A stretch of DNA of 64,000 bases from Rubinisphaera italica (GCF_007859715.1 NZ_SJPG01000001.1:124001-188000), one strand, 5' to 3'. Shown: positions 34,801 to 44,135, counted from the stretch's first letter. Notes: generated by a model not told the origin, from the sequence alone. Made by a program: numbers and translations.

Positions 34801-36363
34801 ACTGCTCCTGAACGTGCCAAACCTCCAGCTGCCACGACCGAAGCCCGCGTCGAAATCCTGCGCGGCTGGATGGAATATCTGGGCCCGGTCACGACAAAAG
34901 AAATCACCGCTCAACTCGGGTGGACAGAGTCGCAAGCCGATGCCACTTTCGAAGCCCTTGAGGGTGAAGGCTTAGTACTACGTGGCAAGTTCCGCGAATC
35001 CTCGCAGTCTTTTTCTGAAGACAACACCGTCAACCCACCATCAGAAACGCTCAATCATCCCGAGTGGTGTCATCGCCGACTGCTGGCTCGTATTCATCGC
35101 CTCACGCTGGAAGGCTTGCGGAAGCAGATCGAGCCGGTTGATGTCGCAACTTACATGCGATTTCTGTTTCGTCATCACGGTTTTCACCCGAGTACCCGAC
35201 GTGAAGGAGCAGAAGGACTTTACGAAACCATCACGCAACTGCAGGGTTTCGATTTGCCAGCCGGGTATTGGGAGCGGGATCTGCTCAAGTATCGTGTCCG
35301 CGATTATTCCTCCGCATGGCTGGATGAATTGTGTATGACGGGCGAAATCAGCTGGGGACGGTTGTATCCCAATCCGAAGCCGATTGAGGGAAAAGGGCGT
35401 CCCCTCAAAACCTTGTCGCGAAATTCTCTGATCGCACTCTTTCGGCGGGATGATGCTCATTGGCTGCTGCCGGAGCGTTCCTCGTTACCGACGGACAACC
35501 TCAGTGGAGTCGCGCAGGATCTGCTCATGGTGCTGCAACGTCAGGGAGCAATGTTCGCTGGTGATATCGAATACGCTGCTCAACTCTTACCGACACAATT
35601 AACGGATGCCCTCGGCGAATTAATATCCCGCGGCTGGATTACCTCTGATGGTTTTGCCGGGCTGAGAGGCCTAATTGGGCAATCTCGTAGTACCGGGAAC
35701 GTATCCTATCCGCGAAGAATGACTGGTGGACGCCGTCCGAAAACCTTAGCGGGACGGGCAGGGCGCTGGTCGCTTTGGCGACGTGACGATGAACTGGACG
35801 ATCCCGAAAAAATGCGAGGCCGCGTGGAAGCCTGGGCGTGGCAGTTGTTGCATCGCTGGGGTGTTGTTTTTCGGGATCTGCTCGAACGCGAACAGGGAGC
35901 CCCCCGCTGGTATGAACTCGTCCAATGTTATCGTCGTCTCGAAGCTCGCGGCGAAATTCGCGGCGGTCGCTTCATTCGAGGAGTCGCCGGAGAACAATAC
36001 GCTTCCGCCGATACTGTCGGCCAACTTCGTAAACTCCGGGATGAGAATCTCGATGGCGAAGAGCTGGTCATGCTCAATGCAGTTGATCCGCTCAATCTGG
36101 CCGGAGTTCTGACGACACAAACTCGTGTTCCCGCCCTGGCGAACAATCGCGTGGTCTACTGGCGTGGAGAGGCGGTTGTCGGTATTCAGAAAAAACAGTT
36201 CCGCCTGCTTAAAGCTCTTACCACCGAGAATGCTTTAATCCTCGCTAAGCTCCTCGACTTCTCTCCGGGAGAAATCGCCGCGGCTCGCCGAGAATATGTT
36301 AAGCAGAATCCTGCCCCCATAGAAACAGTTATAGCGACTGAAAAAGAACCGGCTCTTTTCTAA
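31807..36363 (+). CDS. lhr: Lhr-family ATP-dependent helicase
   Basis: 1518 residues, the length of full Lhr (large helicase-related) proteins. Superfamily 2 motifs: Walker A AAPTGSGKT (41-49), Walker B DEIHAML (~170), LSATQKP (motif III), motif V SLELGIDVGYIDLVIQ and motif VI QRIGRSGH. These are followed by the Lhr winged helix and beta-barrel core (~500-870) and a long C-terminal domain with winged-helix repeats. Lhr is a 3'-5' DNA/RNA helicase implicated in DNA repair. ATG 31807 lies 9 nt after AAGGA; TTG 31798 is an unlikely alternative. It is monocistronic, with no nuclease or ligase partner beside it. Confidence 0.92.
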   Translation: MSVEQFHPLVAKWFAEKFEQPSEPQRLGWPAIAAGKHALIAAPTGSGKTLTAFLAIIDRLFRLALAGKLKDEINCIYISPLRALSNDMQKNLTEPLREIRELAQQEGYNVPEIRIGLRTGDTPAKDRVAMIKKPPQIVVTTPESLYLLLTAEKSRERLGTTQTLIIDEIHAMLPDKRGAHLALSLERLESICERPLQRIGLSATQKPIELVADFLLGTRDRSTPLRSVDWEIDRNKVSEEKQKRLFKNNSDEAERIPDSSQTRTLEIINIGHARDLDLGIEIPPSPLSAICSHEQWAEVNTRVIELVNSHRSTLIFVNTRRMAERVSHQLTELLGEDQVSSHHGSLSADIRLDTEQRLKTGQLKAVVATASLELGIDVGYIDLVIQLGSPDGISKFLQRIGRSGHALGLTPKGRLFALTRDELVECMGLIRAVRSGRLDVICCRNAPLDVLAQQLVAEVAATEWETDNLFELFRRAWPYQKLERKDFDDVVEYLSEGITHQTGRSRTYLHHDQIQKRVRPRRSARLVAVNNAGSIPDIGSYRVVAEPENVVVGSLDEDFAVESQAGDVFLLGNTSWRLKGIRGNDAIVIDAQGAPPSVPFWRGESPGRTLELSEEVSRLREEMEAKLIAGESKADIAKWLKKETHCCDFGAEQITEYVAAQRAALGLVPTHKRIVFERFFDETGGMQLVVHAPFGSRITRAWGFAMRKRFCRSFDFELQATADDDGFILTLGPQHSFPIESLFPMLTAANAYKLLEQALIYVPTFQLRWRWNLNTALIVERRKAGKRVPPALQRFRSDDLLTAVFPKLTGCQEEHVGDHEIPEHPLVKQTMEDCFNEALNFNELVNILGRVEKGEITFVAKETREPSPFCYELLNANPYAFLDGGEAIDRRARAVGTRRSVTVESVSDLSRLDPLAIERVLEEASPVVRDADELHDYLLTRILLPKNEGQLWSDMMQQLQEQHRVTLITVENHQFYIPAEKLLIAQVLWPELEMEPEVTAPERAKPPAATTEARVEILRGWMEYLGPVTTKEITAQLGWTESQADATFEALEGEGLVLRGKFRESSQSFSEDNTVNPPSETLNHPEWCHRRLLARIHRLTLEGLRKQIEPVDVATYMRFLFRHHGFHPSTRREGAEGLYETITQLQGFDLPAGYWERDLLKYRVRDYSSAWLDELCMTGEISWGRLYPNPKPIEGKGRPLKTLSRNSLIALFRRDDAHWLLPERSSLPTDNLSGVAQDLLMVLQRQGAMFAGDIEYAAQLLPTQLTDALGELISRGWITSDGFAGLRGLIGQSRSTGNVSYPRRMTGGRRPKTLAGRAGRWSLWRRDDELDDPEKMRGRVEAWAWQLLHRWGVVFRDLLEREQGAPRWYELVQCYRRLEARGEIRGGRFIRGVAGEQYASADTVGQLRKLRDENLDGEELVMLNAVDPLNLAGVLTTQTRVPALANNRVVYWRGEAVVGIQKKQFRLLKALTTENALILAKLLDFSPGEIAAARREYVKQNPAPIETVIATEKEPALF

Positions 36364-36846
36364 ATTGAACTCTATCTATTCTTCTTTGCTTCTCAACTGG
36401 TATAAGCAGTTCAAGGTCAACCTGAAAAATTTTTAAAAGTCTCGAAACCCGAGGTTGACAATTCTGTCAGAAGCAGGCATTGTAATAAGAGTCTGCTGAT
36501 AAGAATTCCTTTTGTCAGCAAATAAATTATCAATTCACGATTTCGAGCACAGTTAAATCAAGCAACAGACGCGATAGCGAATATTTATTATCGGTTGTTG
36601 TTTCTACCCCATTGAGGGTTTGGCTTCTGCCAGTGATTTCAATGGGGACTGGATGGTATACCTGAACCGGGTCTCCTTCCTGAAACATCATGTTCTAACG
36701 ATGTTTTAAGTTGAAAGAGTTTCTCGCAGATTCAAAGCTGGCTGGCAATTACCGTCGTCTTCCTCCTCATATAACCGAGCCTTTAGCTTCGAGAAGTTCC
36801 TTCCCTTTAATTCATCGAATATCCTCTTATTATCCGGGAGTTATTC
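36364..36846. other. Spacer / probable leader of the DUF1559 cluster
   Basis: About 480 bases. TTGACA at ~36454 followed by AT-rich CATTGTAAT is a weak sigma70-like promoter candidate. A perfect 9-bp inverted repeat CCCCATTGA / TCAATGGGG (36607-36615 with 36639-36647) without T-run suggests a structured 5' leader for the gene at 36847. A smaller AAACATC...GATGTTT hairpin follows near 36685. Confidence 0.45.
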
Positions 36847-37794
36847 ATGAAACATGGGTGCCAAAAGTCCGTGCGCGGATTTACATTAATAGAACTGCTC
36901 GTGGTCATCGCGATCATCGCCATATTGGTCGCTTTACTTTTACCAGCCGTCCAGCAGGCTCGGGAAGCGGCTCGTCGCAGTGCCTGTAAAAATAACCTGA
37001 AGCAACTCGGGTTGGCTCTGCATAACTATCACGACACCCACCAGATGTTTCCCATTAACTGGACAGTGAATCACAATCACAATGAAAACACCCAGGAAGG
37101 CTTTTCCTGGATGGCTTACATCCTGCCTTTCGTTGAGCAATCCGCTCTCTACGACACAATCAACTTCGATGTCGATCTGGCCAATGCGGCTAATAGTGCT
37201 GCTGCTCAGGTGGCAATTTCAACCTATTTATGTCCTTCGGATCCTCTGAATCAGAAAGGCCGTTTAACTAACCGAGCGAATGCACCCAGTAGTGGAACTG
37301 CTTATGGAGTTAACAATTACAAGACTGTCTCAGGCAGCAACTGGCAATGGGGAGATCATACTGCTGTTTCATGTGTTTCCTGCAAAAGGAATGCAAATAT
37401 TATTCAAGGACTCGATTCGCCGAACGGATTTATTGGCCGGCGAACCGGATATTATGCATCGTCTCCCCCAACACTGATGAAAGATGTGACGGATGGAACC
37501 AGTAACACTCTTGCAATTGGTGAAGCACTTCCAGGAGCCTGCAGTCATAGTTGGTGGTGGAATTCGAATGCGGTGACAGGGAGTACTGGCGTCCCATTAA
37601 ATTACTACTATCCGCCAGGAAAGTAGGGTATAGATCTATGGCAATACAATTACAACTTTGCCAGTGAGCATAAAGGGGGCGGTCAGTTTGCACTGGTCGA
37701 TGGCTCGGTCAAATTTGTTAGCGAAAACATCGATACAAATCTCTATCGTGCGCTGGGGACTATCTCAGGATCGGAGTCGACTGGAGAGTTTTAA
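36847..37794 (+). pseudogene. DUF1559 pilin-like protein interrupted by in-frame TAG
   Basis: The N-terminus carries a perfect prepilin-type segment ([20 protein letters not shown]) followed by the DUF1559 block [25 protein letters not shown]. Translation stops at TAG 37624-37626 after 259 residues, but the same frame continues without a shift for 55 codons to TAA 37792. That extension encodes the conserved family C-terminus ([42 protein letters not shown]). A full-length product would be ~315 residues. A nonsense mutation, a sequencing error or readthrough would all fit. It leads two DUF1559/lipoprotein pairs; the next gene starts 82 bp after the TAA. Confidence 0.85.
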
Positions 37795-37876
37795 ATCTCG
37801 AATGTGATTCTACTTGTGTAGTGTCATCAATCAGGCGACGTGATTGACAACATAATGATTAATGATAAGGGTGAAG

Positions 37877-38290
37877 ATGAGGTTAAATGGGCACAAGGAA
37901 ATTTGTTTTCTGATGATATTTCTACTTGGATGCGGCGGGGCTTCCAAACTCGACACAGTACCAGTCACCGGCATGGTGACATACAACGGTGAGCCGATTG
38001 CTGATGCCAGCGTTACGTTCTATCCAGAGAAAGGTCGGGCTGCTTCTGGAATGACTGACCAGGATGGCATCTATACTCTCACAACATATGAATCTGGCGA
38101 TGGTGCGGTCGCAGGTAAGCATAAAGTTTCGATTTCAAAACAGGAGGCTCCTCCGGGAAACAGCACCGAAGAACTCGAAAATATCAAAGCGGAAATCCCT
38201 CAGAAATATAATAACGCGGAGACATCAGGACTGACGGCTGACGTGGTCGCTGGTCAGGATGCTCCCATCGATTTCAATTTAGCTGAGTAA
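37877..38290 (+). CDS. Lipoprotein with carboxypeptidase-regulatory-like domain
   Basis: 137 residues. A lipoprotein signal (ICFLMIFLLGC) is followed by an Ig/transthyretin-like beta fold of the carboxypeptidase-regulatory type: VTGMVTYNGEPIADASVTFY, ASGMTDQDGIYTLTTYESGD, VAGKHKVSISK. Such small lipoproteins regularly accompany DUF1559 genes in planctomycetes; the joint role is unknown. ATG 37862 is in frame, but AAGGG at 37867-37871 favours ATG 37877. A second, similar lipoprotein is at 39461-39901. Confidence 0.8.
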   Translation: MRLNGHKEICFLMIFLLGCGGASKLDTVPVTGMVTYNGEPIADASVTFYPEKGRAASGMTDQDGIYTLTTYESGDGAVAGKHKVSISKQEAPPGNSTEELENIKAEIPQKYNNAETSGLTADVVAGQDAPIDFNLAE

Positions 38291-38330
38291 TCGCGTTCAT
38301 TCATTTCACTTTTAAGTAAAGGATCGTCTC

Positions 38331-39362
38331 ATGCATGCGAAACAAAAATTCCGAATCCGGGATGGCTTCACGTTGATCGAGCTGCTCGTGGTCATCGCAA
38401 TCATTGCCATACTGGTGGCTTTACTGCTCCCAGCCGTCCAGCAGGCCCGCGAAGCCGCCCGGCGAAGTTCGTGTAAAAATAATCTCAAGCAGATTGGGCT
38501 GGCACTGCATAATTATCATGATGTGTTTTCGACACTCCCCATGGGAAACAGCAGTCGAAATGGCTGGGGTATTTCCTGGATGCCAGCATTGCTCCCATTT
38601 GTCGAGCAGTCGGCCCTTTACGATAAGTTTGACTTCAGTCTTCCCAATGTTGGATATTCCACTCAGTGCACGAATTTGGGAACTGATGGCAGAACGCTGA
38701 TCAACACATTTCTGTGTCCGAGCAGTCCCCTGCCAACTCGCGTGACATCAACCTGTGCAAATTCCATGAGAGCATCCTACGTAGGAATTTCAGGTGCTGC
38801 TGATGATGCGATTATTACTCCAGCACAGGCAAAAGTTATTGGAGCCAACCACAATCAATGTTGTGGCCCTGCTGGTTTTTCAGATACAGGAATCAAATCG
38901 ACAGGTGGAATGCTGGTTGGTCCTGACGGAGGAGGTTCAACAGGTGAAGGGCGTGTTACAGCTGGAGGTCGCTCCCGTCGTTTTGCGGAAGCGGTAGACG
39001 GAACTTCCAATGTCATTGTCGTGGCAGAATGTTCCGACTTCGCATTCAATTCAGCGGGATCCCCAATCAGTATTGATGGGAGCCATCCTCATGGCTGGAT
39101 GATGGGAACATATCATGATGCAAATCGTCGTCGAGAATTCAACTTGACGACTATCCGTTATGCTCCCAATACAAGAACGTACCCTTTACCCGGTGTGGAA
39201 TCCAATCATGGAGCCAACAATCCTTTGATGTCTGCTCATAAAGGAGGAGTTCAGGTTGTCTTGCTCGATGGGCATGTCGCCTTCATCAGTGAGAATATCG
39301 ATCTGGTCACCTTAAAGCGGCTGGCATTACGAGATGATCGTCAACCGGTTGGGGAATATTAA
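38331..39362 (+). CDS. DUF1559 pilin-like protein
   Basis: 343 residues, intact. The N-terminus is a prepilin-type leader and helix ([20 protein letters not shown], Glu at +5 of the mature form), then [20 protein letters not shown], the central [27 protein letters not shown], and the C-terminal [20 protein letters not shown]. It is probably processed by a prepilin peptidase and anchored in or assembled at the cytoplasmic membrane. It shares its first 60 residues almost unchanged with 36847, indicating paralogy by duplication. It starts 40 bp after the first lipoprotein and is followed by a strong terminator. Confidence 0.9.
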   Translation: MHAKQKFRIRDGFTLIELLVVIAIIAILVALLLPAVQQAREAARRSSCKNNLKQIGLALHNYHDVFSTLPMGNSSRNGWGISWMPALLPFVEQSALYDKFDFSLPNVGYSTQCTNLGTDGRTLINTFLCPSSPLPTRVTSTCANSMRASYVGISGAADDAIITPAQAKVIGANHNQCCGPAGFSDTGIKSTGGMLVGPDGGGSTGEGRVTAGGRSRRFAEAVDGTSNVIVVAECSDFAFNSAGSPISIDGSHPHGWMMGTYHDANRRREFNLTTIRYAPNTRTYPLPGVESNHGANNPLMSAHKGGVQVVLLDGHVAFISENIDLVTLKRLALRDDRQPVGEY

Positions 39363-39390
39363 GCCAAACTGGTCTTCCAAACTTATTTAA

Positions 39391-39430
39391 GAGAGTTGGG
39401 ATTCTGCGCCGCGAATCCCCACTCTTTTTT
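39391..39430 (+). terminator. Intrinsic terminator after the second DUF1559 gene
   Basis: The stem GAGTTGGGATTC / GAATCCCCACTC (one mismatch, 8-nt loop) is followed directly by TTTTTT at 39425-39430. It separates the DUF1559 gene from the lipoprotein gene starting at 39461, which must be reached by readthrough or use its own promoter. Confidence 0.85.
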
Positions 39431-39460
39431 CACTCACATTCGTTACGGAAAAGTCAAGAG

Positions 39461-39901
39461 ATGTTACAGCGTCAATCGTTCGGTTACTGGTCCATGGGAC
39501 TGGTTTGTCTCATTTTCGTCGGTTGCTCTGGTGGGGACAGTCGTGAGTACGGTTCCTTAAGTGGAATAGTTACTTTAAATGGCAAGCCCGCTCCAGCAGG
39601 AACCATGGTGACGATGATAAATCCAGAGAATGGAGCAGCGACCTCAGCTCAGGTTCGAGCCGATGGTGCGTATAATTTCCCGCGAGCTCAAGTCGGCAAG
39701 TATAATGTTGGATTTGTTCCTCAAGGAAAAGAGACTGTTGCCGAAACGGATCCTGACAAGCTCAATGAGATGATTAACGCAGGCACTTATAAGGAGCCTG
39801 ATGCAGAGACCATCATTCCGGAAAAGTTTAAAACCCCGGAATCAAGTGGGTTAACCGTTTCCGTCAATCTGGGAGACAATTCTCACGATTTTAATCTTTA
39901 A
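39461..39901 (+). CDS. Lipoprotein with carboxypeptidase-regulatory-like domain
   Basis: 146 residues. Signal with lipobox (SMGLVCLIFVGC, Cys22), then a beta-sandwich of the carboxypeptidase-regulatory type: GSLSGIVTLNGKPAPAGTMV, ADGAYNFPRAQVGKYNVGFV, and a C-terminal FKTPESSGLTVSVNLG. It is paralogous in plan with 37877-38290. The terminator 31 bp upstream makes it a separate unit or an attenuated one. Next comes the sulfatase, 143 bp downstream. Confidence 0.8.
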   Translation: MLQRQSFGYWSMGLVCLIFVGCSGGDSREYGSLSGIVTLNGKPAPAGTMVTMINPENGAATSAQVRADGAYNFPRAQVGKYNVGFVPQGKETVAETDPDKLNEMINAGTYKEPDAETIIPEKFKTPESSGLTVSVNLGDNSHDFNL

Positions 39902-40044
39902 CTGAAATCGTTTAAGCAATGTATTATCGAATTGAGAATCAGAATCACTCACTTCGATTTTGCAGTCGTTGACGTTCATGATTGGATTGTCATAATAAGT
40001 TGACATTCAGCAATACTACGAGTGTTAACCGAGGATCAGAATCC

Positions 40045-41466
40045 ATGAAGACATTTCCGCAGCCCTTTGCGTTTCAAATTCGCGGAGGGCTTTTCTTGTT
40101 CCTGTCGATTTTCTTACTGATTTTCCTGGGTAACGCATCGTTACTTTTCGCAGAGAAGTCTCAACCCAACGTCGTCATCTTACTGGCCGACGATCTCGGC
40201 TATCAGGACTTGAGTTGTTACGACGGCCCCGTGAAGACGCCCACACTGGATAAGCTGGCCGCCAGTGGGATGCGGATGACGCAGTTTTATTCGGGATGTG
40301 CGGTCTGCTCGCCTTCGCGTGCTACTCTGCTTACGGGGCGGCATCATATCCGCACGGGAGTTTACAGCTGGATCAATGATGCGAGCCAGAATTCGCATCT
40401 GCTCGAGCGGGAAAATACGCTGGCAGAGATTCTCAAATTGAACGGCTACACAACTGCCCACATCGGCAAGTGGCATCTTGGATTGCCGACCAATGAGCGT
40501 GACAAACCGACTCCCGGAGATCATGGTTTTGACTATTGGTTGGCGACTGCGAACAACGCGTCTCCCAGTCATAAGAATCCTGACAACTTCATCCGCAATG
40601 GGGAACCGGTCGGAAAAACAGAGGGCTACTCCTGCCAGTTACTGGTTGAAGAAGCGATCGGCTGGCTGGATTCTCGCTCGAATGACGATCGTCCATTCTT
40701 TCTTAATCTGTGGTTTCACGAACCTCATGCACCAATCGCAGCTCCTGACAATCTCGTCAGCGAATATGGCAAGCTCAACGATAAAGCTGCTATCTACTCG
40801 GGAACGATCGATAACACTGATCGCGCAATCGCACGACTGCTGACAAAACTCAAGAAACTCGATGCTCCTGAAAATACGCTGATTGTGTATGCATCCGACA
40901 ACGGCAGTTATCGCGATGATCGAACCGGTGGCTTGAAGGGAAAGAAAGGGCAAAACTGGGAAGGAGGTATTCGTGTACCAGGGATCTTCAGCTGGCCCGG
41001 CTCAATTCCTGCAGAGCAAGTTTCGTCTGAGCCAGCTGGGGTTGTCGATATTCTGCCTACCGTTTGTGGACTACTGAAGATCAATCCCCCAGCCAATCGT
41101 CATCTCGATGGCTCAAACCTGGCGCCACTTCTGACAGGGCACACGGATCAGTTTGAACGGCACCAGCCATTATTCTGGCATCTGCAGAAGTCGCGTCCCA
41201 TTGTAGCCATGCGATCCGGTCAGTACTCTCTGGTCGCCGATCCAGACTATAAGCTCTCGACCAGCAATATGTTTGAGGAAGCCTGGATCCCAATAATCAA
41301 ATCGGGAACCTACACAAATTTCCGGCTTTATGATCTGGTGAAAGATCCCCAGCAAACTCAGGATCTGGCAGCGTCCAATCCAGAAGTCCTCAAAGAATTG
41401 AAGTCACAACTGCTCGATATCAATACGAGTATCATGCAGGATGCGCACGACTGGCATCTGGAATAG
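40045..41466 (+). CDS. Secreted sulfatase
   Basis: 473 residues. Signal peptide/anchor (GGLFLFLSIFLLIFLGN), then the sulfatase N-terminal core PNVVILLADDLGYQDLSCYD with the metal-binding Asp pair, and the formylglycine motif CSPSRATLLTG (Cys88-Ser-Pro-Ser-Arg92). Cys88 must be converted to formylglycine by a maturase. Further metal/substrate residues: HIGKWHLG, WFHEPHAPI, ASDNGSYRD, GGLKGKKGQNWEGG. It probably desulfates algal or marine polysaccharides in the periplasm. The frame is open to 39982; ATG 40045 follows GAGGAT and starts the signal. Planctomycetes encode many such enzymes. Confidence 0.93.
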   Translation: MKTFPQPFAFQIRGGLFLFLSIFLLIFLGNASLLFAEKSQPNVVILLADDLGYQDLSCYDGPVKTPTLDKLAASGMRMTQFYSGCAVCSPSRATLLTGRHHIRTGVYSWINDASQNSHLLERENTLAEILKLNGYTTAHIGKWHLGLPTNERDKPTPGDHGFDYWLATANNASPSHKNPDNFIRNGEPVGKTEGYSCQLLVEEAIGWLDSRSNDDRPFFLNLWFHEPHAPIAAPDNLVSEYGKLNDKAAIYSGTIDNTDRAIARLLTKLKKLDAPENTLIVYASDNGSYRDDRTGGLKGKKGQNWEGGIRVPGIFSWPGSIPAEQVSSEPAGVVDILPTVCGLLKINPPANRHLDGSNLAPLLTGHTDQFERHQPLFWHLQKSRPIVAMRSGQYSLVADPDYKLSTSNMFEEAWIPIIKSGTYTNFRLYDLVKDPQQTQDLAASNPEVLKELKSQLLDINTSIMQDAHDWHLE

Positions 41467-41493
41467 GCGTTGAGGGAGCACTTCTACGGTTGA

Positions 41494-42435
41494 TTATACA
41501 GGGACTGCAATTGTGGTGAGGAGATTGTCGATGATCCCTGCAGCTCGATCTCGACTCGACTCTCGTAAAATTCCCCCGACAACAATCCGGTGAGCAAACA
41601 CAGGAACCGCCAGGGCTTTCACATCATCGGGGGTCACATAATCTCGGCCACTGACAAACGCAAAAGCCTGCAAAGCGTGCATCATCGTGATCACTCCCCG
41701 GGTGCTGATTCCGAGAGAAAGCTCCGCATGATCTCGTGTTGCATGGGCGATTTGCAGAATGTATTCGTGAATCGAATCGTCCATCTTCACATTGCGGACT
41801 TCATCCTGGATTTTTACAAGCGCTGTTTTATCGAGAGCCGCCTGCAATTGGCTGACTGGTTCCCCAAGTCGATGAGAGCGTAGTACTTCCTTTTCGACTT
41901 CCATCGAAGGATAGCCGATTTCGATTCTCAGCATGAAGCGGTCGAGTTGATTCTCGGGTAACGGATAGGTTCCTTCGAATTCATGGGGATTTTGTGTCGC
42001 CAATACAAAGAAGGGGCGCTCCAGAGTGTAGGTTTTTGCATCGACAGAAACCTGAAATTCACTCATCGCCTCAAGCAATGCACTTTGTGTACGTGGAGTG
42101 GTCCGATTGATTTCATCGGCCAGTAGCACATTGGTGAAAACAGGACCGCGGCGAAATTCAAAGTCGCCAGAGCCCGGCAGGAACACACTGGTTCCGAGAA
42201 TATCGCTCGGAAGCAGGTCGGGAGTGAATTGCAGACGTGTGTATTCACAGTTCAGGCTCATCGCCAGAGCTTTGGCTAAAGATGTTTTTCCAACTCCCGG
42301 AGCATCCTCAATCAAAAGATGCCCTTGTGCCAGCAGAGCAGTGACAGCGAGTCGAACGGTTTTGTCTTTGCCCAGGAGGACCTGACTGATATTGGAAATC
42401 AATTTTTCAATGGCCGCGTGGGAATGATTTTCCAC
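41494..42435 (-). CDS. MoxR-family AAA+ ATPase
   Basis: 313 residues, standard MoxR length. Walker A EDAPGVGKTSLAKA (~43-56), Walker B VLLADEINRTTPRTQSALLE, sensor 1 VLATQNPHEFEGTYPLPE, arginine-finger region LDRFMLRIEIGYP, and the C-terminal lid GRDYVTPDDVKALAVPVFAHR. MoxR proteins act as chaperones that insert cofactors or activate VWA-containing partners; those are usually adjacent together with DUF58, but here no DUF58 gene adjoins. The start is GTG 42435 with GGAG 6 nt upstream. It is convergent with the sulfatase gene (27-bp gap). Confidence 0.9.
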   Translation of the reverse strand: MENHSHAAIEKLISNISQVLLGKDKTVRLAVTALLAQGHLLIEDAPGVGKTSLAKALAMSLNCEYTRLQFTPDLLPSDILGTSVFLPGSGDFEFRRGPVFTNVLLADEINRTTPRTQSALLEAMSEFQVSVDAKTYTLERPFFVLATQNPHEFEGTYPLPENQLDRFMLRIEIGYPSMEVEKEVLRSHRLGEPVSQLQAALDKTALVKIQDEVRNVKMDDSIHEYILQIAHATRDHAELSLGISTRGVITMMHALQAFAFVSGRDYVTPDDVKALAVPVFAHRIVVGGILRESSRDRAAGIIDNLLTTIAVPV

Positions 42436-42669
42436 AAACTCTCCATCGGTTTAGTGACTGCGTTAATCTTAATACGGTAACTCATGTTGAGAACGCAGTA
42501 TAAAACTAACGAGAACGCAATTCATTCGTCAAAGCATTGCATAAGATTTTTGAGTGCGAAATCAAAAAATCGCTTTTCCAGAGGCTCAGATAGATATTTT
42601 GTGAAGATTTGATGTGAATATGCTGAGATCTTCACCACAATTGTCGCGAACAAGAGACTTGGCTACAGC

Positions 42670-43158
42670 TTAAGCGAACAAATCATCGTCGTCTTCATCC
42701 TCATCGCCAAGATCGAATTCATCCAGATCGCCGCTGAATTCATCGGAGGCCAGCTCAGCCGATTGAAAGTCTGTACTGCTGTCGTCCAGATCAAACTCAT
42801 CGTCCGATACAAAGTCCTCTGCAGCCAGGTCGTCATCGGAAAACTCATCACTGGCGAATTCATCGCTTTCGAAAGCATCTTCTTCGCCGCTGAGCATTTC
42901 TTCATCGTCTTCGATATCGAGATCATCTGTTAAAGGAACCCCGGCCGCAGCTGCCTTGGGAGCTGAGCTGACGAAGATCGCAATGCCGAATGGAGCCAGC
43001 AGGCACATTACGCAACCCAGGAAACCAGCTCCGAGAGGTCCCCACATGATGGCACTCTCTTCGACAATCGGCAAACCGACGGTAACCAGTAGGAAACAAA
43101 GATAGCCGGCCAGCGCAGCTGGTATGAGTGAAATCAGAAATGCGCTCCACTTACCCAT
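42670..43158 (-). CDS. Small membrane protein with long acidic tail
   Basis: 162 residues. Two transmembrane helices (SAFLISLIPAALAGYLCFLL; GPLGAGFLGCVMCLLAPFGI) are followed from ~residue 75 by a tail made almost only of Asp, Glu, Ser and Phe/Leu (repeats such as ASDEFSDDDL, DEFDLDD), ending EDDDDLFA. The tail is predicted to be cytoplasmic and disordered. Proteins of this plan recur in planctomycetes; function unknown. AGAGGAAA ~10 nt before ATG 43158 supports the start. Confidence 0.7.
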   Translation of the reverse strand: MGKWSAFLISLIPAALAGYLCFLLVTVGLPIVEESAIMWGPLGAGFLGCVMCLLAPFGIAIFVSSAPKAAAAGVPLTDDLDIEDDEEMLSGEEDAFESDEFASDEFSDDDLAAEDFVSDDEFDLDDSSTDFQSAELASDEFSGDLDEFDLGDEDEDDDDLFA

Positions 43159-43361
43159 GGGTCAACTTTTCCTCTGAATATTCAGTGATTGATCAACAGT
43201 GTTGGCAATAATTTCTCGTAACTATTTGCAATTATGGTCAGCATCGTCATCAATTGCACACCCTGTTTACAACGATCAGGCAAAATCAATCCCTTTGGAA
43301 AGACTCTGACAATTGTAACGATCCTGACAGAAAGATCACTCGCGAAGGGAATTCTGATTGT

Positions 43362-44135
43362 TTACAGGCAGTCCCAATCTGGAGTGCGATTCTTTGGAAG
43401 TCGGTCGTAATCGGTTAAATCGAACTTGAGAGGCGTGATTGTTACATAGTTTTCCGAGAGTGCCCGGATGTCGGTTTCTGTTTCAAATTCATGATTGTGC
43501 AGCGGATCGTTTCCACTCCAATAATAAGGTTTGCCTCGGGGATCGATGCGTTTTTCCATGGTTTCGGTGTGACGTTTCACTCCCATTGTCGCAAAACGGA
43601 CTCCCTGGAGTTGTGCATTGGATGGAGGAAAGTTGATACTCCAAAGTGAGCCTGCTTCTGGGGGGTGAGCTTCCATAACCCCAAGCAATCGTTGCAGAAT
43701 GCGTACGCTTCTGCTGGCAGCGAGTTCAAAATCTGGAGGGGTTGTTGTGTTCAGGGAGATCGCCACTGAGGGAATTCCAAAAAAAGCGCCTTCGATCGCA
43801 GCGGCGACAGTTCCCGAATACAGCACGTTGATGCCGTAGTTCGATCCGGAATTGATGCCGGAAACGATCAGATCAGGTTTGCGAGGGCAGAGCTCTAAAA
43901 TTCCCAGTTTCACGCAATCGGCAGGACTCCCATGCACCGACCAGCCAAATCGCTTTCCCTCTCGATAGACTTCTTCGACCTGAAGCGGGCTACGATACGT
44001 GATGCTGTGCCCGACGCCGCTTTGCTCATGAGCCGGTGCAACAACGCTGACTTCTCCCAGTGCACTCAGTTTTGATTCCAGTGCAATTAAACCTGGTGCG
44101 TGTATCCCGTCATCGTTGGCCAGTAGAATATGCAT
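43362..44135 (-). CDS. surE: 5'-nucleotidase SurE
   Basis: 257 residues, normal SurE length; a metal-dependent nucleoside 5'/3'-monophosphate phosphatase of stationary-phase survival. Motifs: [15 protein letters not shown] at the N-terminus (Asp-Asp metal ligands), [32 protein letters not shown], and [26 protein letters not shown] (Ser/Asn ligands). The C-terminus [20 protein letters not shown] is also typical. pcm, its common neighbour, is absent. It is divergent from the RNase E/G gene across a 1.7-kb spacer. Confidence 0.95.
   Translation of the reverse strand: MHILLANDDGIHAPGLIALESKLSALGEVSVVAPAHEQSGVGHSITYRSPLQVEEVYREGKRFGWSVHGSPADCVKLGILELCPRKPDLIVSGINSGSNYGINVLYSGTVAAAIEGAFFGIPSVAISLNTTTPPDFELAASRSVRILQRLLGVMEAHPPEAGSLWSINFPPSNAQLQGVRFATMGVKRHTETMEKRIDPRGKPYYWSGNDPLHNHEFETETDIRALSENYVTITPLKFDLTDYDRLPKNRTPDWDCL

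Noticed and set aside
37624..37626. TAG as pyrrolysine codon
   Set aside because: No Pyl context is known for this family, and DUF1559 proteins have no catalytic use for it; mutation or readthrough is simpler.
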